A stretch of 36,290 nt of DNA from contig CAZHGH010000026.1 of NCBI GenBank assembly GCA_964531205.1, positions 1 to 36,290 of the forward strand, given 5' to 3'. Of the stretch, positions 6,954 to 15,686 are shown piece after piece. The stretch's first letter is position 1; each line of letters opens with the position of its first letter. Position numbers and translations under genes: made by a program. The DNA comes from JAICWY01 sp964531205. Its GTDB lineage: Bacteria > Vulcanimicrobiota > Vulcanimicrobiia > Vulcanimicrobiales > Vulcanimicrobiaceae. The notes under the pieces were generated by a model, which was not told where the DNA came from, ran no database searches, and was given only the letters and a program-made list of their open reading frames with translations.

Positions 6954-7983
6954 AGCGATCCGGCGCAAACGTTTCCGCGTGCGCCCGCAGCGCTATTGGG
7001 TCGTATTGCCGTTCGTCGAAATTCGAGAGAGCCGCGGCGAGCGATTCCGGCGTGGGCTCGCGGAAAAATTCGCCGGTACGTCCGGCGATGACCGTTTCTA
7101 ATGCACCACCGGCGCCGTATGCGATCGTCGGACGTCCGCTCGCCGCCGCCTCGAGAGGCACGAGGCCGAAGTCTTCTTCACCCGGCAAAATCGCGGCGCG
7201 GGCTGTGCCCAACAACTCGTTCACTGTTGCGTCATCGACGTAGCCGAGCATCGTCGTAGTCGTGCCCTTTGCCAGCTCGCGTAGTTGTGCTTCTGCGGGT
7301 CCGGTGCCGGCCACGAAGAGTGGAACGCGCGCAATTTGCGCGGCACGAATAGCTAAATCAACGCGCTTATACGGCAGCAACCGCGACGCAATGAAGAAAT
7401 GCTCGCCTCCACCGCGTCCTGCGCTAAAGCGATCGACGTCAACCGGGCAATGCAATACGATCGAATCGCGCCCATAGTATCGGCGAATGCGGTCCGCAAC
7501 GTTCTGCGAATTTGCGACGAATTGCGTCGGCCGCCGTGCGGCACGCTTATCCCACTCTACCAAACGGGAAATGAGCGGCCGCGCAAGCGATTTGACGCCC
7601 AGACCGCCGACGTACTGATCGTACGCGAACGCAAAACGGCTCACTGTATTGATATAGCAGACGTGCACCGCATCCGGCGGCACGATAACGCCCTTCGCCC
7701 ATGCCGTCGTAGAACTGACGATCGTATCGTAACCGCGCAGATCGAACGCCTCGAATGCAGACGGATAGAGCGGCGCCAAAAAGCGGAAATATTTATTCGC
7801 GCCGGGGATGCGTGCGAGGTACGACGTTCGAACTCTAGATGCGTCGACCAGATCGCCTGTCTGGGCCGCATCGAACAGCGCAGTGTATACAGGCGCAGAG
7901 GAATACGCGCGCGCGATGTGCGCGAATACGCGCTCCGCTCCGCCGCGCTGGTTTAGGTAATCGTGGACGAGGGCTACGCGCAA
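6904..7983 (-). CDS. Glycosyltransferase family 4 (GT-B), WcaI/mannosyltransferase-like
   Basis: This 359-residue GT4 protein begins RVALVHDYLNQRGGAERV, a hallmark of exopolysaccharide and O-antigen mannosyltransferases. KGVIVPPDAVHVCYINTVSR follows; the C-terminal half carries FFIASRLLPYKRVDLAI, FVAGTGPAE and the EX7E site EEDFGLVPLEAAASGRP. I propose TTG 7983, just before the conserved N terminus. The longer reading from 8040 would overlap the upstream M16 gene and adds an Arg/Cys-rich non-family segment. It is the last gene of the long minus-strand run, and its 3' end overlaps the opposing glycosyltransferase by 50 bases. Confidence 0.85.
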   Translation of the reverse strand: MRVALVHDYLNQRGGAERVFAHIARAYSSAPVYTALFDAAQTGDLVDASRVRTSYLARIPGANKYFRFLAPLYPSAFEAFDLRGYDTIVSSTTAWAKGVIVPPDAVHVCYINTVSRFAFAYDQYVGGLGVKSLARPLISRLVEWDKRAARRPTQFVANSQNVADRIRRYYGRDSIVLHCPVDVDRFSAGRGGGEHFFIASRLLPYKRVDLAIRAAQIARVPLFVAGTGPAEAQLRELAKGTTTTMLGYVDDATVNELLGTARAAILPGEEDFGLVPLEAAASGRPTIAYGAGGALETVIAGRTGEFFREPTPESLAAALSNFDERQYDPIALRAHAETFAPDRFIERLRVIVERTRAAL

Positions 7984-7990
7984 TACGCGA

Positions 7991-9280
7991 TTACGGGGAG
8001 CCCTGCAGTGCCGATTGCGACCGCGGCAGCACGAGCGCAATCGTCGGCACGCTTAAATATTGCAACGCCACGCGCTGCAGGTCTGCAGCGGTCGTTGCGT
8101 TCATTGCCTTGAGCGCAGCCGTCAAATAATCGCCGCTTATGTGCCGCGAAGCAAAGACGCCGGCAAGCCACGCACGATCCTGCAGTGTTGCGGTATCTTC
8201 CAACAATCGTCCGGTCGCAAAGGACTTCATCTCGCTCAGGTCGCCGCTCATCTTCGCTTGGCCCAGAATGTTCACGACGGTCAACGCCGTAGCGAACGTC
8301 CGTGTCGGATCGCCCAATCCGCCGTCTACGTAAATGATCACGTTAGCGGGCTGCGTATCGAAGTTGTAATAGGCGCCGACGCCGCGCGAAGCCGCGGAAT
8401 GCGTTGCAATTGCAGGCACTTCGGAGACATCTGCCAGGGTCCGCTGCATGAACGCGGTCAAGATCAACATCGCGCCGAAATCTTTGCTGTGCAAGTCCGG
8501 CGCGCGATACTGCGCGATGAGCCAGGGCACGGGAACATCCCGGCGTGCGATCAGTTGACGCGAATTCGATGGAAGTTTCGGAATCTGCACCGGCACCGGA
8601 CGCGACGTACCGGGGGCAAGCCCCGAAACGAGGTCCGTATAAGCGTTGTTCGGTACCGCGTTCACGTTGCCCACCACACTGACAATCGTCTCATCGCGGC
8701 GGTAGTGCTCGGTGTAAAACGCATGCGCATCGCTGGCCGTAAAAGCTGCGAGCGTCGCGGGAACGCCGTACGGCGGCATGCCCGCGTCGGAATCCTGATA
8801 GAACGCGTGGTTCAGCATGTCGATGCCGACGTTGAGCGGAACGCGGGAGTTTTGCGCGATTTTATCGACGAGCACGCCGCGTGCAGCGGTCAACGTCTTC
8901 GCGCCAAAATCGGGCTTCGCAAGCGCCGTGCGCACTAAAGTTAGCAGCGTTGCATACGACCCGCTTAGACCTTCGATGTAGAAGCGCACGTCACGGGGCT
9001 CGATTGCATACGTTATCGAACCGCTACTTGCACTCACCGCGTCTTCCAGCGGCACGCCGTTGACCGGCGTGCGCAAAATGCACTCCGCGACCAGCGCCGC
9101 GAGCCCGTTTTGCTTGGGCGTTTGCCGGTCTAACCCGGCCTGCACCAATATTTCCGTCCCGACCAGCTCCGCTGTCGGATCCGGCTGCTGAACGACCGTC
9201 GCCGCGCGCGCAACGTGCGCGTCGAAAAGCAGCGTTGCGGCGAGAAGGAGCGCGGCAAGAAGCTTCACGGCCCTACCCAT
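7991..9280 (-). CDS. Secreted M16-like peptidase homologue lacking the zinc motif (paralogue 2)
   Basis: This 429-residue protein has a signal peptide (MGRAVKLLAALLLAATLLFDAHVARAA) and the two-lobe M16 fold, with FYTEHYRRDETIVSVVGNV as the interlobe signature. At the position where active M16 enzymes have HXXEH, this protein reads GLAALVAECILRT, so His, Glu and His are replaced by Ala, Ala and Glu. It should be catalytically inactive. Family pairs usually combine an active and an inactive subunit, but the upstream partner is also dead. It starts at a TAATG overlap with that partner, so co-expression and a heterodimer are likely. Location: periplasm or cell surface. Confidence 0.8.
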   Translation of the reverse strand: MGRAVKLLAALLLAATLLFDAHVARAATVVQQPDPTAELVGTEILVQAGLDRQTPKQNGLAALVAECILRTPVNGVPLEDAVSASSGSITYAIEPRDVRFYIEGLSGSYATLLTLVRTALAKPDFGAKTLTAARGVLVDKIAQNSRVPLNVGIDMLNHAFYQDSDAGMPPYGVPATLAAFTASDAHAFYTEHYRRDETIVSVVGNVNAVPNNAYTDLVSGLAPGTSRPVPVQIPKLPSNSRQLIARRDVPVPWLIAQYRAPDLHSKDFGAMLILTAFMQRTLADVSEVPAIATHSAASRGVGAYYNFDTQPANVIIYVDGGLGDPTRTFATALTVVNILGQAKMSGDLSEMKSFATGRLLEDTATLQDRAWLAGVFASRHISGDYLTAALKAMNATTAADLQRVALQYLSVPTIALVLPRSQSALQGSP

Positions 9281-10605
9281 TACGACGGCGTTCCCTGCGG
9301 CTGTTTACCGTTCGTGAGTTCGACGATTGAAGGATGCTGCAAATACGTACGCACGACTTGCGCGACAAAGCCGGGATCCAACGCGCGAGCCGCTTCCAAA
9401 TACGATCCGGACGTATTGCCGGGAGCGTACGTCAAATTGCCCTCCGCTGCGTACCATCCAAAGTTGTCTGCACGCGAGAGCGGCGTTTGAATTTGGCTGA
9501 AGATGTGATATTCGAATGCCGAGCGTGCCGCGTCAAACGTTTTTTGATCCAGCGGCTGGCGCATTGCGTTCACGGCGTCGAGTACTTGTTGACGCACCGA
9601 ACCCGCTCCCGTTCCCGAAATGGTCAACAGCAGCACGCCGGGATTGTGCAACGTGATGAATTGTCCGTTGACGAGCACGTTTTTATTTTTACGCGTCGCT
9701 ACGGCGAGCGTTCCGCGATCCGGATCGAACAAATAATCGGCGATGAAATCCATCGCGGTGGCGGATTTTTCATCCGATATCGGCGGACCCGTCCACGCAA
9801 ATCCCAAACCGGAAACCGCAGCGTCCTGCGTTACATCGGACGCGCGGCCGGCCGGCGTAGAATCGATTGGCGCATCGCCGCGGGCGTTTTCGCGAACGCT
9901 TCGAAGCGCCGGCACTGCTAGAATTTGCGACAGGGTTTTGTCGTCGACGCCGCCCGCAATGGAAATGACGGCATTCTGCGCGCTAAAGGCGCGATTCGCA
10001 AACGATTTGACGTCGGCAGCGGGAATTTTGGAGAAGTCTGCCGCTGCCGTAGGCGTGGGTGCATAGTGCGCCGGTCCTGAGACGAACAGATGCGCGAACA
10101 ATGCGTCCTGCAGCAAACGATCGGCATCGAAACGTCCTTCGGTTCCCGCTATCGCGCAGTCGCGCAGCGCGGCTTTCAGCCCGTCATCGCTAATGGATGG
10201 CGTAAAGTACGCTGAGGTGAGCGTGCGTGCGGCGTTCGCAACCTCCCACGATGGAACGCTCACACCTACCATTGCGATATCCGGATACACGTTGAGCGTC
10301 AGCGTACCGCCAAGGCTCTTGATAAGCTCCGCGAGAGACGTGCCATGCGACGTTGAACGGGAAGCGGCGAGCGCCGTCAACGCAAGCCGTGAGATGCCCG
10401 GATATTGTGAGTCGTAGCCCGCACCGGGCGCGCGAAACCACAATTCGATTGCGGCAGTCGGCGCCGTTGCGTCGCGGCGAACGACATAGGTGCCGCCGCC
10501 GGGCAGCAAACCGCTCTGCGTGACGGTTTCACGCGGAGCGGCACCCAGAAATGCGAACAGCGACATGCAAAGGCACATCGCTGTTACAGATTTACGTCTT
10601 ATCAC
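9280..10605 (-). CDS. Secreted M16-like peptidase homologue lacking the zinc motif (paralogue 1)
   Basis: This 441-residue protein has a signal peptide (AMCLCMSLFAFLGAAPRE) and an M16 N-terminal lobe (GGTYVVRRDATAPTAAIELWF). The HXXEH site is replaced: the equivalent segment is YPGISRLALTALAAS, with Arg, Leu and Thr at the catalytic positions. ANRAFSAQNAVISIAGGV matches the family interlobe strand. The start is GTG at 10605 in a GTGA overlap with the ftsH stop, so translation is coupled to ftsH. The pairing with an equally inactive downstream paralogue suggests a binding or scaffold role in envelope protein quality control; this is inference. Confidence 0.8.
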   Translation of the reverse strand: MIRRKSVTAMCLCMSLFAFLGAAPRETVTQSGLLPGGGTYVVRRDATAPTAAIELWFRAPGAGYDSQYPGISRLALTALAASRSTSHGTSLAELIKSLGGTLTLNVYPDIAMVGVSVPSWEVANAARTLTSAYFTPSISDDGLKAALRDCAIAGTEGRFDADRLLQDALFAHLFVSGPAHYAPTPTAAADFSKIPAADVKSFANRAFSAQNAVISIAGGVDDKTLSQILAVPALRSVRENARGDAPIDSTPAGRASDVTQDAAVSGLGFAWTGPPISDEKSATAMDFIADYLFDPDRGTLAVATRKNKNVLVNGQFITLHNPGVLLLTISGTGAGSVRQQVLDAVNAMRQPLDQKTFDAARSAFEYHIFSQIQTPLSRADNFGWYAAEGNLTYAPGNTSGSYLEAARALDPGFVAQVVRTYLQHPSIVELTNGKQPQGTPS

Positions 10606-12515
10606 GCCGGTTCCGGAGAGATGTTGGGCGGGATGCGCCGCGGCTGTTCCACACGCTTGCCGTCATCGGGCGCAGCGCTTGGAACTTCCGCTACCGGCTG
10701 CGGCGTACCGCCTCCGCGATTGAACGGACGCCCTTCCAGAATCGCTTTTACTTCTTCCGCTTCGACGGTTTCGTATTCCAAAAGCGATGCGACCATACGT
10801 TCCACTTTATCCCAGTTCTCACTGAGGATGCGGCGGCCGCGATCGTAGCACGTCTCGATGATACGGCGCACTTCCGCGTCGATTTTCGAAGCGATCTCTT
10901 CGGAGTAATTGCGCTCTTCGCCGAGGTCGCGACCCAGGAATACCTGATGGTTGCCGCGGCCGTATTGAATCGGTCCAAGCGTCTCGGACATCCCGTATTG
11001 CGTGACCATACGGCGCGCAAGTTCCGTCGCTTTTTCGAAGTCGTTGCTTGCACCGGTCGTAACGTCTTTGAACTTGATCTCTTCAGACAAACGTCCGCCG
11101 AGCGCCATCGTGATATCCGACAGCAACTCTTCGCGGGTACGGCTGTGACGATCGTCCTCCGGCAACGACCACGTAATGCCGAGCGCCATACCGCGCGGGA
11201 TGATCGTTACCTTGTGGATCGGATCGCCTTTTTCGAGCAGCCCGCCGATGATCGCGTGTCCGGACTCGTGATACGCCGTAGTTTCCTTTTCTTTCTGCGA
11301 CATTACGATCGACTTGCGTTCCGGTCCGACCATGACACGATCGATCGCCTCATCGCAATCGTTCATCTCGATGACGGTCTTGTTGCGGCGCGCTGCGAGC
11401 AGCGCCGCTTCGTTGAGCAAGTTCTCGAGATCTGCGCCGGAGAATCCGGGTGTACGCTTCGCAAGCGTCTCGAGCGAGACTTCCTTGCTGAGCGGCTTGT
11501 TACGCGCATGCACTTCGAGAATCTTTTGGCGCCCTTTGACGTCCGCGCGATCGACCACCACTTGGCGATCGAAGCGGCCCGGACGAAGCAGAGCCGGGTC
11601 CAAAACGTCCGGACGATTCGTAGCGGCGATCAAAATGACGCCGGTGTTTTGATCGAAGCCGTCCATCTCGACGAGCAGCTGATTGAGCGTTTGTTCGCGT
11701 TCGTCGTGTCCGCCGCCAAGGCCGGCGCCGCGTTGACGGCCGACCGCGTCGATTTCATCGATGAAGACGATACACGGAGCGGACTTCTTCGCTTGATCGA
11801 ACAGGTCGCGAACGCGCGACGCGCCCACGCCGACGAACATTTCAACGAAGTCCGAACCAGAGATTGAGAAGAATGGCACGCCGGCTTCGCCTGCAATCGC
11901 GCGCGCAAGAAGCGTTTTACCGGAGCCGGGAGGTCCAAGCAGCAGCACGCCTTTCGGAATGCGCGCACCGAGGGCCTGAAACTTTTTGGGATACTTGAGG
12001 AACTCGACGATCTCGCCGAGCTCTTCTTTCGCTTCGTCCACGCCCGCAACGTCGTTGAACGTCACCTTCGGGCGATTTTCGGAGAGCATTTTTGCGCGCG
12101 AACGACCGAACGACAAGGCCTGACTTCCTCCGTTCTGCGCTTGCCTCAGGATAATAAAGAGGAAGAGCGCGAGTACGATGAACGGCAGGAACCCGACGAT
12201 GGATGTGAGCAGCGTGCCGTTGTTCGGGCTTTCCCAAGTCACTCCACCTTTAACGTGCGACATGACTTGATCGACGAACTGCGAGTCGCGATTCGGAATG
12301 GTCGTCATGTAGTGATTGCCATTCGTCAAATCGCCCGTGACGTCGTAGCCCACGGCGTGGAAGCTCTGAATTTGGTTATGTTCGAGCTTCTGATAGAAGG
12401 CATTGTAATCCAACCGCGTGCTGTCGGCGGTCGGCAGCACGAGACGCTGCACGATGAAGAACACCGCAACACACGCGAGTAGGATGAGAAGAATGCCCCG
12501 AAGATGCTTGCTCAC
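10602..12515 (-). CDS. ftsH: ATP-dependent zinc metalloprotease FtsH
   Basis: FtsH is the membrane-anchored AAA+ protease that degrades misfolded membrane proteins and short-lived regulators. The 637-residue protein has TM1 (about 7-24), an extracytoplasmic FtsH-extracellular domain, TM2 (about 104-123), Walker A GPPGSGKT (194-201), Walker B IVFIDEIDA, the second region of homology with PGRFDR (312-317), the zinc site HESGH (416-420) and the later acidic ligand region EEIKFKDVTTGASNDF. The C terminus ends in a Pro-rich tail. The start is GTG without a Shine-Dalgarno site; a TATAAG hexamer (12529-12534) 12 bases upstream could give a very short leader. It sits in the widespread tilS-hpt-ftsH order. 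Confidence 0.97.
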   Translation of the reverse strand: MSKHLRGILLILLACVAVFFIVQRLVLPTADSTRLDYNAFYQKLEHNQIQSFHAVGYDVTGDLTNGNHYMTTIPNRDSQFVDQVMSHVKGGVTWESPNNGTLLTSIVGFLPFIVLALFLFIILRQAQNGGSQALSFGRSRAKMLSENRPKVTFNDVAGVDEAKEELGEIVEFLKYPKKFQALGARIPKGVLLLGPPGSGKTLLARAIAGEAGVPFFSISGSDFVEMFVGVGASRVRDLFDQAKKSAPCIVFIDEIDAVGRQRGAGLGGGHDEREQTLNQLLVEMDGFDQNTGVILIAATNRPDVLDPALLRPGRFDRQVVVDRADVKGRQKILEVHARNKPLSKEVSLETLAKRTPGFSGADLENLLNEAALLAARRNKTVIEMNDCDEAIDRVMVGPERKSIVMSQKEKETTAYHESGHAIIGGLLEKGDPIHKVTIIPRGMALGITWSLPEDDRHSRTREELLSDITMALGGRLSEEIKFKDVTTGASNDFEKATELARRMVTQYGMSETLGPIQYGRGNHQVFLGRDLGEERNYSEEIASKIDAEVRRIIETCYDRGRRILSENWDKVERMVASLLEYETVEAEEVKAILEGRPFNRGGGTPQPVAEVPSAAPDDGKRVEQPRRIPPNISPEPA

Positions 12516-12535
12516 GTTGAATTTACACTTATACC

Positions 12536-13108
12536 TTACTCTGAAAATACCGACGGCCGTAGCTGCGCAAGGTAGGGAAGATTACGATAGCTTTCCCCGT
12601 AGTCCAAACCGTACCCTACGACAAATTCGTCCGGCGCGACCAGCCCTACATAATCAATCGGTACGTCCACGCGCCGGTTATATGGCTTATCAAAAAGCAC
12701 ACACGACTTAAGGCTGGCTGGGCTTCGCCCCAGGAGTAACGACCGAAGGTACTGCAGTGTGAGACCGTTGTCGACGATGTCCTCCACGACGAGAACGTGC
12801 TTGCCGGCGATATTCGCGTTCGTATCTTTCAGCAAACGCACCTCGCCGCTCGAACGCGCCGAGTTCCCGTAACTAGAGACGACCAAGAAATCGAGTTCGA
12901 CCTCGCTGGGCCCATCGGGTACTCGCGAAATTGCGCGCACCAGATCGGCCGTAACATACAGCGCTCCTTTTAACACGCCCAGCACCAGCAACGGTTGCCC
13001 AGCGAAATCGCGCGCCACGGTTTGTGCAAGGCGTCCGATGGCAGCCGCAATCTCGCTTTCCGAGAAAAGCGTGCGCTCGATGGTATCTTGATAGGAGTCC
13101 TCGATCAT
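12536..13108 (-). CDS. hpt: Hypoxanthine phosphoribosyltransferase
   Basis: This purine salvage enzyme converts hypoxanthine or guanine plus PRPP to IMP or GMP. The 190-residue protein has the PRPP-binding loop VLVVEDIVDNGLT (105-117), the early VLKGALYVTADL and the flexible-loop region VSSYGNSARSSGEV; IDYVGLVAPDEFVVGYGLDY is the C-terminal base-binding signature. Its ATG overlaps the tilS stop (ATGA). It is followed by ftsH after 20 bases, the arrangement seen in Firmicutes and relatives. Confidence 0.96.
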   Translation of the reverse strand: MIEDSYQDTIERTLFSESEIAAAIGRLAQTVARDFAGQPLLVLGVLKGALYVTADLVRAISRVPDGPSEVELDFLVVSSYGNSARSSGEVRLLKDTNANIAGKHVLVVEDIVDNGLTLQYLRSLLLGRSPASLKSCVLFDKPYNRRVDVPIDYVGLVAPDEFVVGYGLDYGESYRNLPYLAQLRPSVFSE

Positions 13109-13995
13109 CTCTCTTCCCGGTGTACCGTCAGTTGCCCGTTCTCAATCGTAAGCTCGACGCCCGGGCCCATAGAGAAACGGCCGGAATTCCCGCGTTCCAG
13201 TGCGCGAACGGCGGCCTCGACGTGCTCGAAATCGACACCGCGCAACGCCTGGTGCTCCCGGAGAGCCTCACGCACCTGCCTACGCAGCGCGGCTTCAGGC
13301 ACCTCGAGGAGCTCTGAAGCGACCAACTCGGCTGCTCTAGAGACGGCCGAGTCAAGACCGGGGAAGAGCGGCCGTAGCGCCGCCAACGCATCGCGGACCG
13401 CGTTGCGCCGGATTGTTAAATCTTCGTTCGTCGGATCGATCGCATATGGCAACCCGGCGTTTTGGACGTAATTGCGGATTTCTGCTCGTTCAAAACGCAA
13501 CAGCGGACGCGCGAGATCGATTCCGTCTGCGAGTTCGCGGCGCGCGGGCATTCCGGCAAGCCCTTGTGGGCCCGTTCCACGGAACAGCGCGAGCAATACC
13601 GTTTCCGTTTGGTCTTCTGCGTTATGGCCCGTAGCTACAACGTTAGCACCGCTTTCGCTTGCAGCTTCAGTGAGCGCTGCATAACGCGCATCACGCAACG
13701 ATCCTTCGTCGCTGGGTCCGGGCGGCAGTGGGATAACACGTACGGGAAGTGAGAGAGCCGCACCCACGCGCAGCACCACAGCTTCATCTTGCCATGCGGA
13801 GTGCCGCACGCCATGATTGACATGCGCGATCGAGAGCTGCAGCTCCATCGGTTTCGCGATTGCCGAAAGAATTGCGGCGAGTCCGACGCTATCGGAACCG
13901 CCGCTGCACGCCACGAGCACGCGATCGCCTTTGCGAATCACGCTGTCGCGTTGTACCGATTCTTCAATGGCCCGCTCGGGCCGGGTTCCGCGCAT
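13105..13995 (-). CDS. tilS: tRNA(Ile)-lysidine synthase
   Basis: TilS attaches lysine to C34 of tRNA-Ile(CAU), which changes its decoding from AUG to AUA. The PP-loop motif SGGSDS is at residues 31-36, and the family signatures IAHVNHGVR and GHNAEDQTET are present. At 296 residues it is a short form: the N-terminal ATPase domain and a small middle part are present, but the C-terminal TilS domains of the E. coli type (over 400 residues) are missing. Short forms occur in several lineages, so this need not be a truncation. The start is ATG 13995, nine bases after smpB. Confidence 0.93.
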   Translation of the reverse strand: MRGTRPERAIEESVQRDSVIRKGDRVLVACSGGSDSVGLAAILSAIAKPMELQLSIAHVNHGVRHSAWQDEAVVLRVGAALSLPVRVIPLPPGPSDEGSLRDARYAALTEAASESGANVVATGHNAEDQTETVLLALFRGTGPQGLAGMPARRELADGIDLARPLLRFERAEIRNYVQNAGLPYAIDPTNEDLTIRRNAVRDALAALRPLFPGLDSAVSRAAELVASELLEVPEAALRRQVREALREHQALRGVDFEHVEAAVRALERGNSGRFSMGPGVELTIENGQLTVHREER

Positions 13996-14003
13996 CGTGT
14001 TGC

Positions 14004-14495
14004 TTACGTGTGGCGAGCAATCTCGCGCTCGACGTCGCGTTTTGCGACGGTCTCGCGCTTATCCCAAAGTTTCTTGCCTTTGGCAAGTCCGATCTCGACC
14101 TTCGCTTTTCCCCGCGTGAAGTACATACGCAGCGGAACGATCGTCAGTCCCTTTTCAGCTGCGCGGCTGCCAAGCCGTGCAATCTGCTCTTTGTGCAGCA
14201 GCAGTTTTCGGGGGCGATTAGGATCGACGTTCGAAAAACTTCCTTGTTTGTAGGGAGGTACATGCATCCCTAGCAGCCATAATTCGCCGTCGCGCACGCG
14301 CGCGTACGCTTCATTTAAACTAATGCCGCCTTGACGGATCGATTTGATCTCGGTTCCGGTGAGCGCAATGCCGGCTTCCATCGATTCCAGAATATGAAAT
14401 TCGTGCCGCGCGCGCCGGTTATCGACAGCAGGCGAATTATTTTTGCGCGCGGCTTCTTCTTGTGCCGCCTTACGTACCGTTTTAGATTTAGGCAT
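14004..14495 (-). CDS. smpB: SsrA-binding protein SmpB
   Basis: SmpB binds tmRNA and delivers it to stalled ribosomes for trans-translation. The 163-residue protein shows NRRARHEFHILESMEAGIALTGTEIKS, NEAYARVRDGELWL, the PYKQG..NVDPNRPRKLLLHK segment and the basic C-terminal tail (GKKLWDKRETVAKRD). The tail contains the residues that enter the mRNA channel. The tmRNA gene (ssrA) is not in the window. The gene lies between a thioesterase and tilS in the long minus-strand operon. Confidence 0.97.
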   Translation of the reverse strand: MPKSKTVRKAAQEEAARKNNSPAVDNRRARHEFHILESMEAGIALTGTEIKSIRQGGISLNEAYARVRDGELWLLGMHVPPYKQGSFSNVDPNRPRKLLLHKEQIARLGSRAAEKGLTIVPLRMYFTRGKAKVEIGLAKGKKLWDKRETVAKRDVEREIARHT

Positions 14496-14507
14496 TGCTT
14501 AAAAGAT

Positions 14508-14960
14508 TTAATAGCTTCCCGAGGGTGCCGGATTACGGCGATCATGCACGTCCTCCAGACGCCCCTGAGAAACGAAACGCCCTTCTCCCTCGAGCAGCAC
14601 GGTGCCCGAAGAGTCCATAACCTTTGCTTCCAGCTGCAGCACTTTATGGCGCATCCATTTTACGCGGCCCTCGATCCGCAATTGCTCGCCAAGCGGTACG
14701 GCCTTACGAAAGCGCGCATTCATACTCGCAGTAACGCCGCGATGCCCCGCTGCACCCGCCGCATGCGCCATCGCTTCATCCAATAATGCGAGCGCAACGC
14801 CGCCGTGCGCGATGCCTTGCCAGCCTTGGAATTCGGGACGCAGCGTCGTGAGCGCGAACACACCGTCGTCGCCGGAATATTGAAAATGCAAGCGCAGGCC
14901 GATCTCATTTTCCGGGCCGCACGCAAAGCAACGGCCGTCGTCGATTGGGGTCATCGACAC
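14508..14960 (-). CDS. PaaI-type hotdog thioesterase
   Basis: This 150-residue single-domain hotdog protein probably hydrolyses acyl-CoA esters. The core is GWQGIAHGGVALALLDEAMAHAA with the HGG..A..LDE pattern of the PaaI/YbgC-like superfamily, and GRFVSQG closes the domain. The N-terminal CFACGPENEIGLRL is common in PaaI-like proteins. The GTG start at 14960 directly abuts the TAA of the phosphoesterase and has GGAAG just upstream; ATG 14954 is an alternative. The substrate is unknown. Confidence 0.85.
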   Translation of the reverse strand: MSMTPIDDGRCFACGPENEIGLRLHFQYSGDDGVFALTTLRPEFQGWQGIAHGGVALALLDEAMAHAAGAAGHRGVTASMNARFRKAVPLGEQLRIEGRVKWMRHKVLQLEAKVMDSSGTVLLEGEGRFVSQGRLEDVHDRRNPAPSGSY

Positions 14961-15686
14961 TTATCTTCCAACATCCAACCTTGCGGCGAGTGCGTGAGGT
15001 AATTCGGCGTCCACCATCTTCTGCTGCACCGCGCCGATGGGGTACTCGTAGCGCCGCCACTCGATCGTACGGCGTTCGTCGTCGAAAAACACGAAGCAAG
15101 GCTCCGGATTGAGATCGCGCGGCTGGCCGACGCTGCCGACGTCGATGATGTATCGCTTACCCGGTTCGAGCGTGATTTCGCCACCCTGCTGCATGTGCGC
15201 GTGCGAGATGCTTCCGTCCAGTTCCAGCGCGTAGTATTCCGCAATATGCGTGTGACCGACGAAGATCAGCGGTGCATCGGTCCGCTCGAAGGCCGCTTTT
15301 GCGTGCCGTTTGTCGAGCAGATATTCGAAATAATGGACCGGCGCGCCGTGGACGAGCAAGTATCCCGGCTGCCGCACTTCATAGCTCAAGCTATTGAGCC
15401 ATTCAACGACGTCTTTGTCGATAATCTGCTGCGTCCACTCGATGGCGCGGCGGGCCGCCGGGTTAAAATATTCCACGCCGAAGTTATCGAGCGCGGCGAC
15501 GTCGTGGTTTCCGAGTACGGTATACGTTGCACGATCGCGGATCATGCGCACGCACTCATTCGGATTCGGCCCATAGCCGACGATATCGCCCAGGCAAAGC
15601 ACTGTATCGGCCGGCTCGATGAATTCGAACGCTTTTTGCAGCGACTCCAGATTTCCGTGAATGTCGGAAACGATGGCGTATCTCAT
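14961..15686 (-). CDS. Calcineurin-like metallophosphoesterase (YfcE/MJ0936 type)
   Basis: This 241-residue protein has all the metal-binding motifs of the family: SDIHGN (7-12), GDIVGYGPNP (33-42), GNHD (59-62), VHGAP and GHTH. Such proteins are phosphodiesterases or protein/nucleotide phosphatases. The GYGPNP variant is typical of the PF12850-type subgroup often annotated as predicted phosphodiesterase. It overlaps the hisC-like gene by four bases (ATGA) and abuts the thioesterase start, so it is cotranscribed. The substrate is not predictable. Confidence 0.9.
   Translation of the reverse strand: MRYAIVSDIHGNLESLQKAFEFIEPADTVLCLGDIVGYGPNPNECVRMIRDRATYTVLGNHDVAALDNFGVEYFNPAARRAIEWTQQIIDKDVVEWLNSLSYEVRQPGYLLVHGAPVHYFEYLLDKRHAKAAFERTDAPLIFVGHTHIAEYYALELDGSISHAHMQQGGEITLEPGKRYIIDVGSVGQPRDLNPEPCFVFFDDERRTIEWRRYEYPIGAVQQKMVDAELPHALAARLDVGR

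Noticed and set aside
10551..11867. 438-residue plus-strand open frame
   Set aside because: It is antisense to ftsH, has an Arg/His-rich composition and no domain; a high-GC shadow frame.
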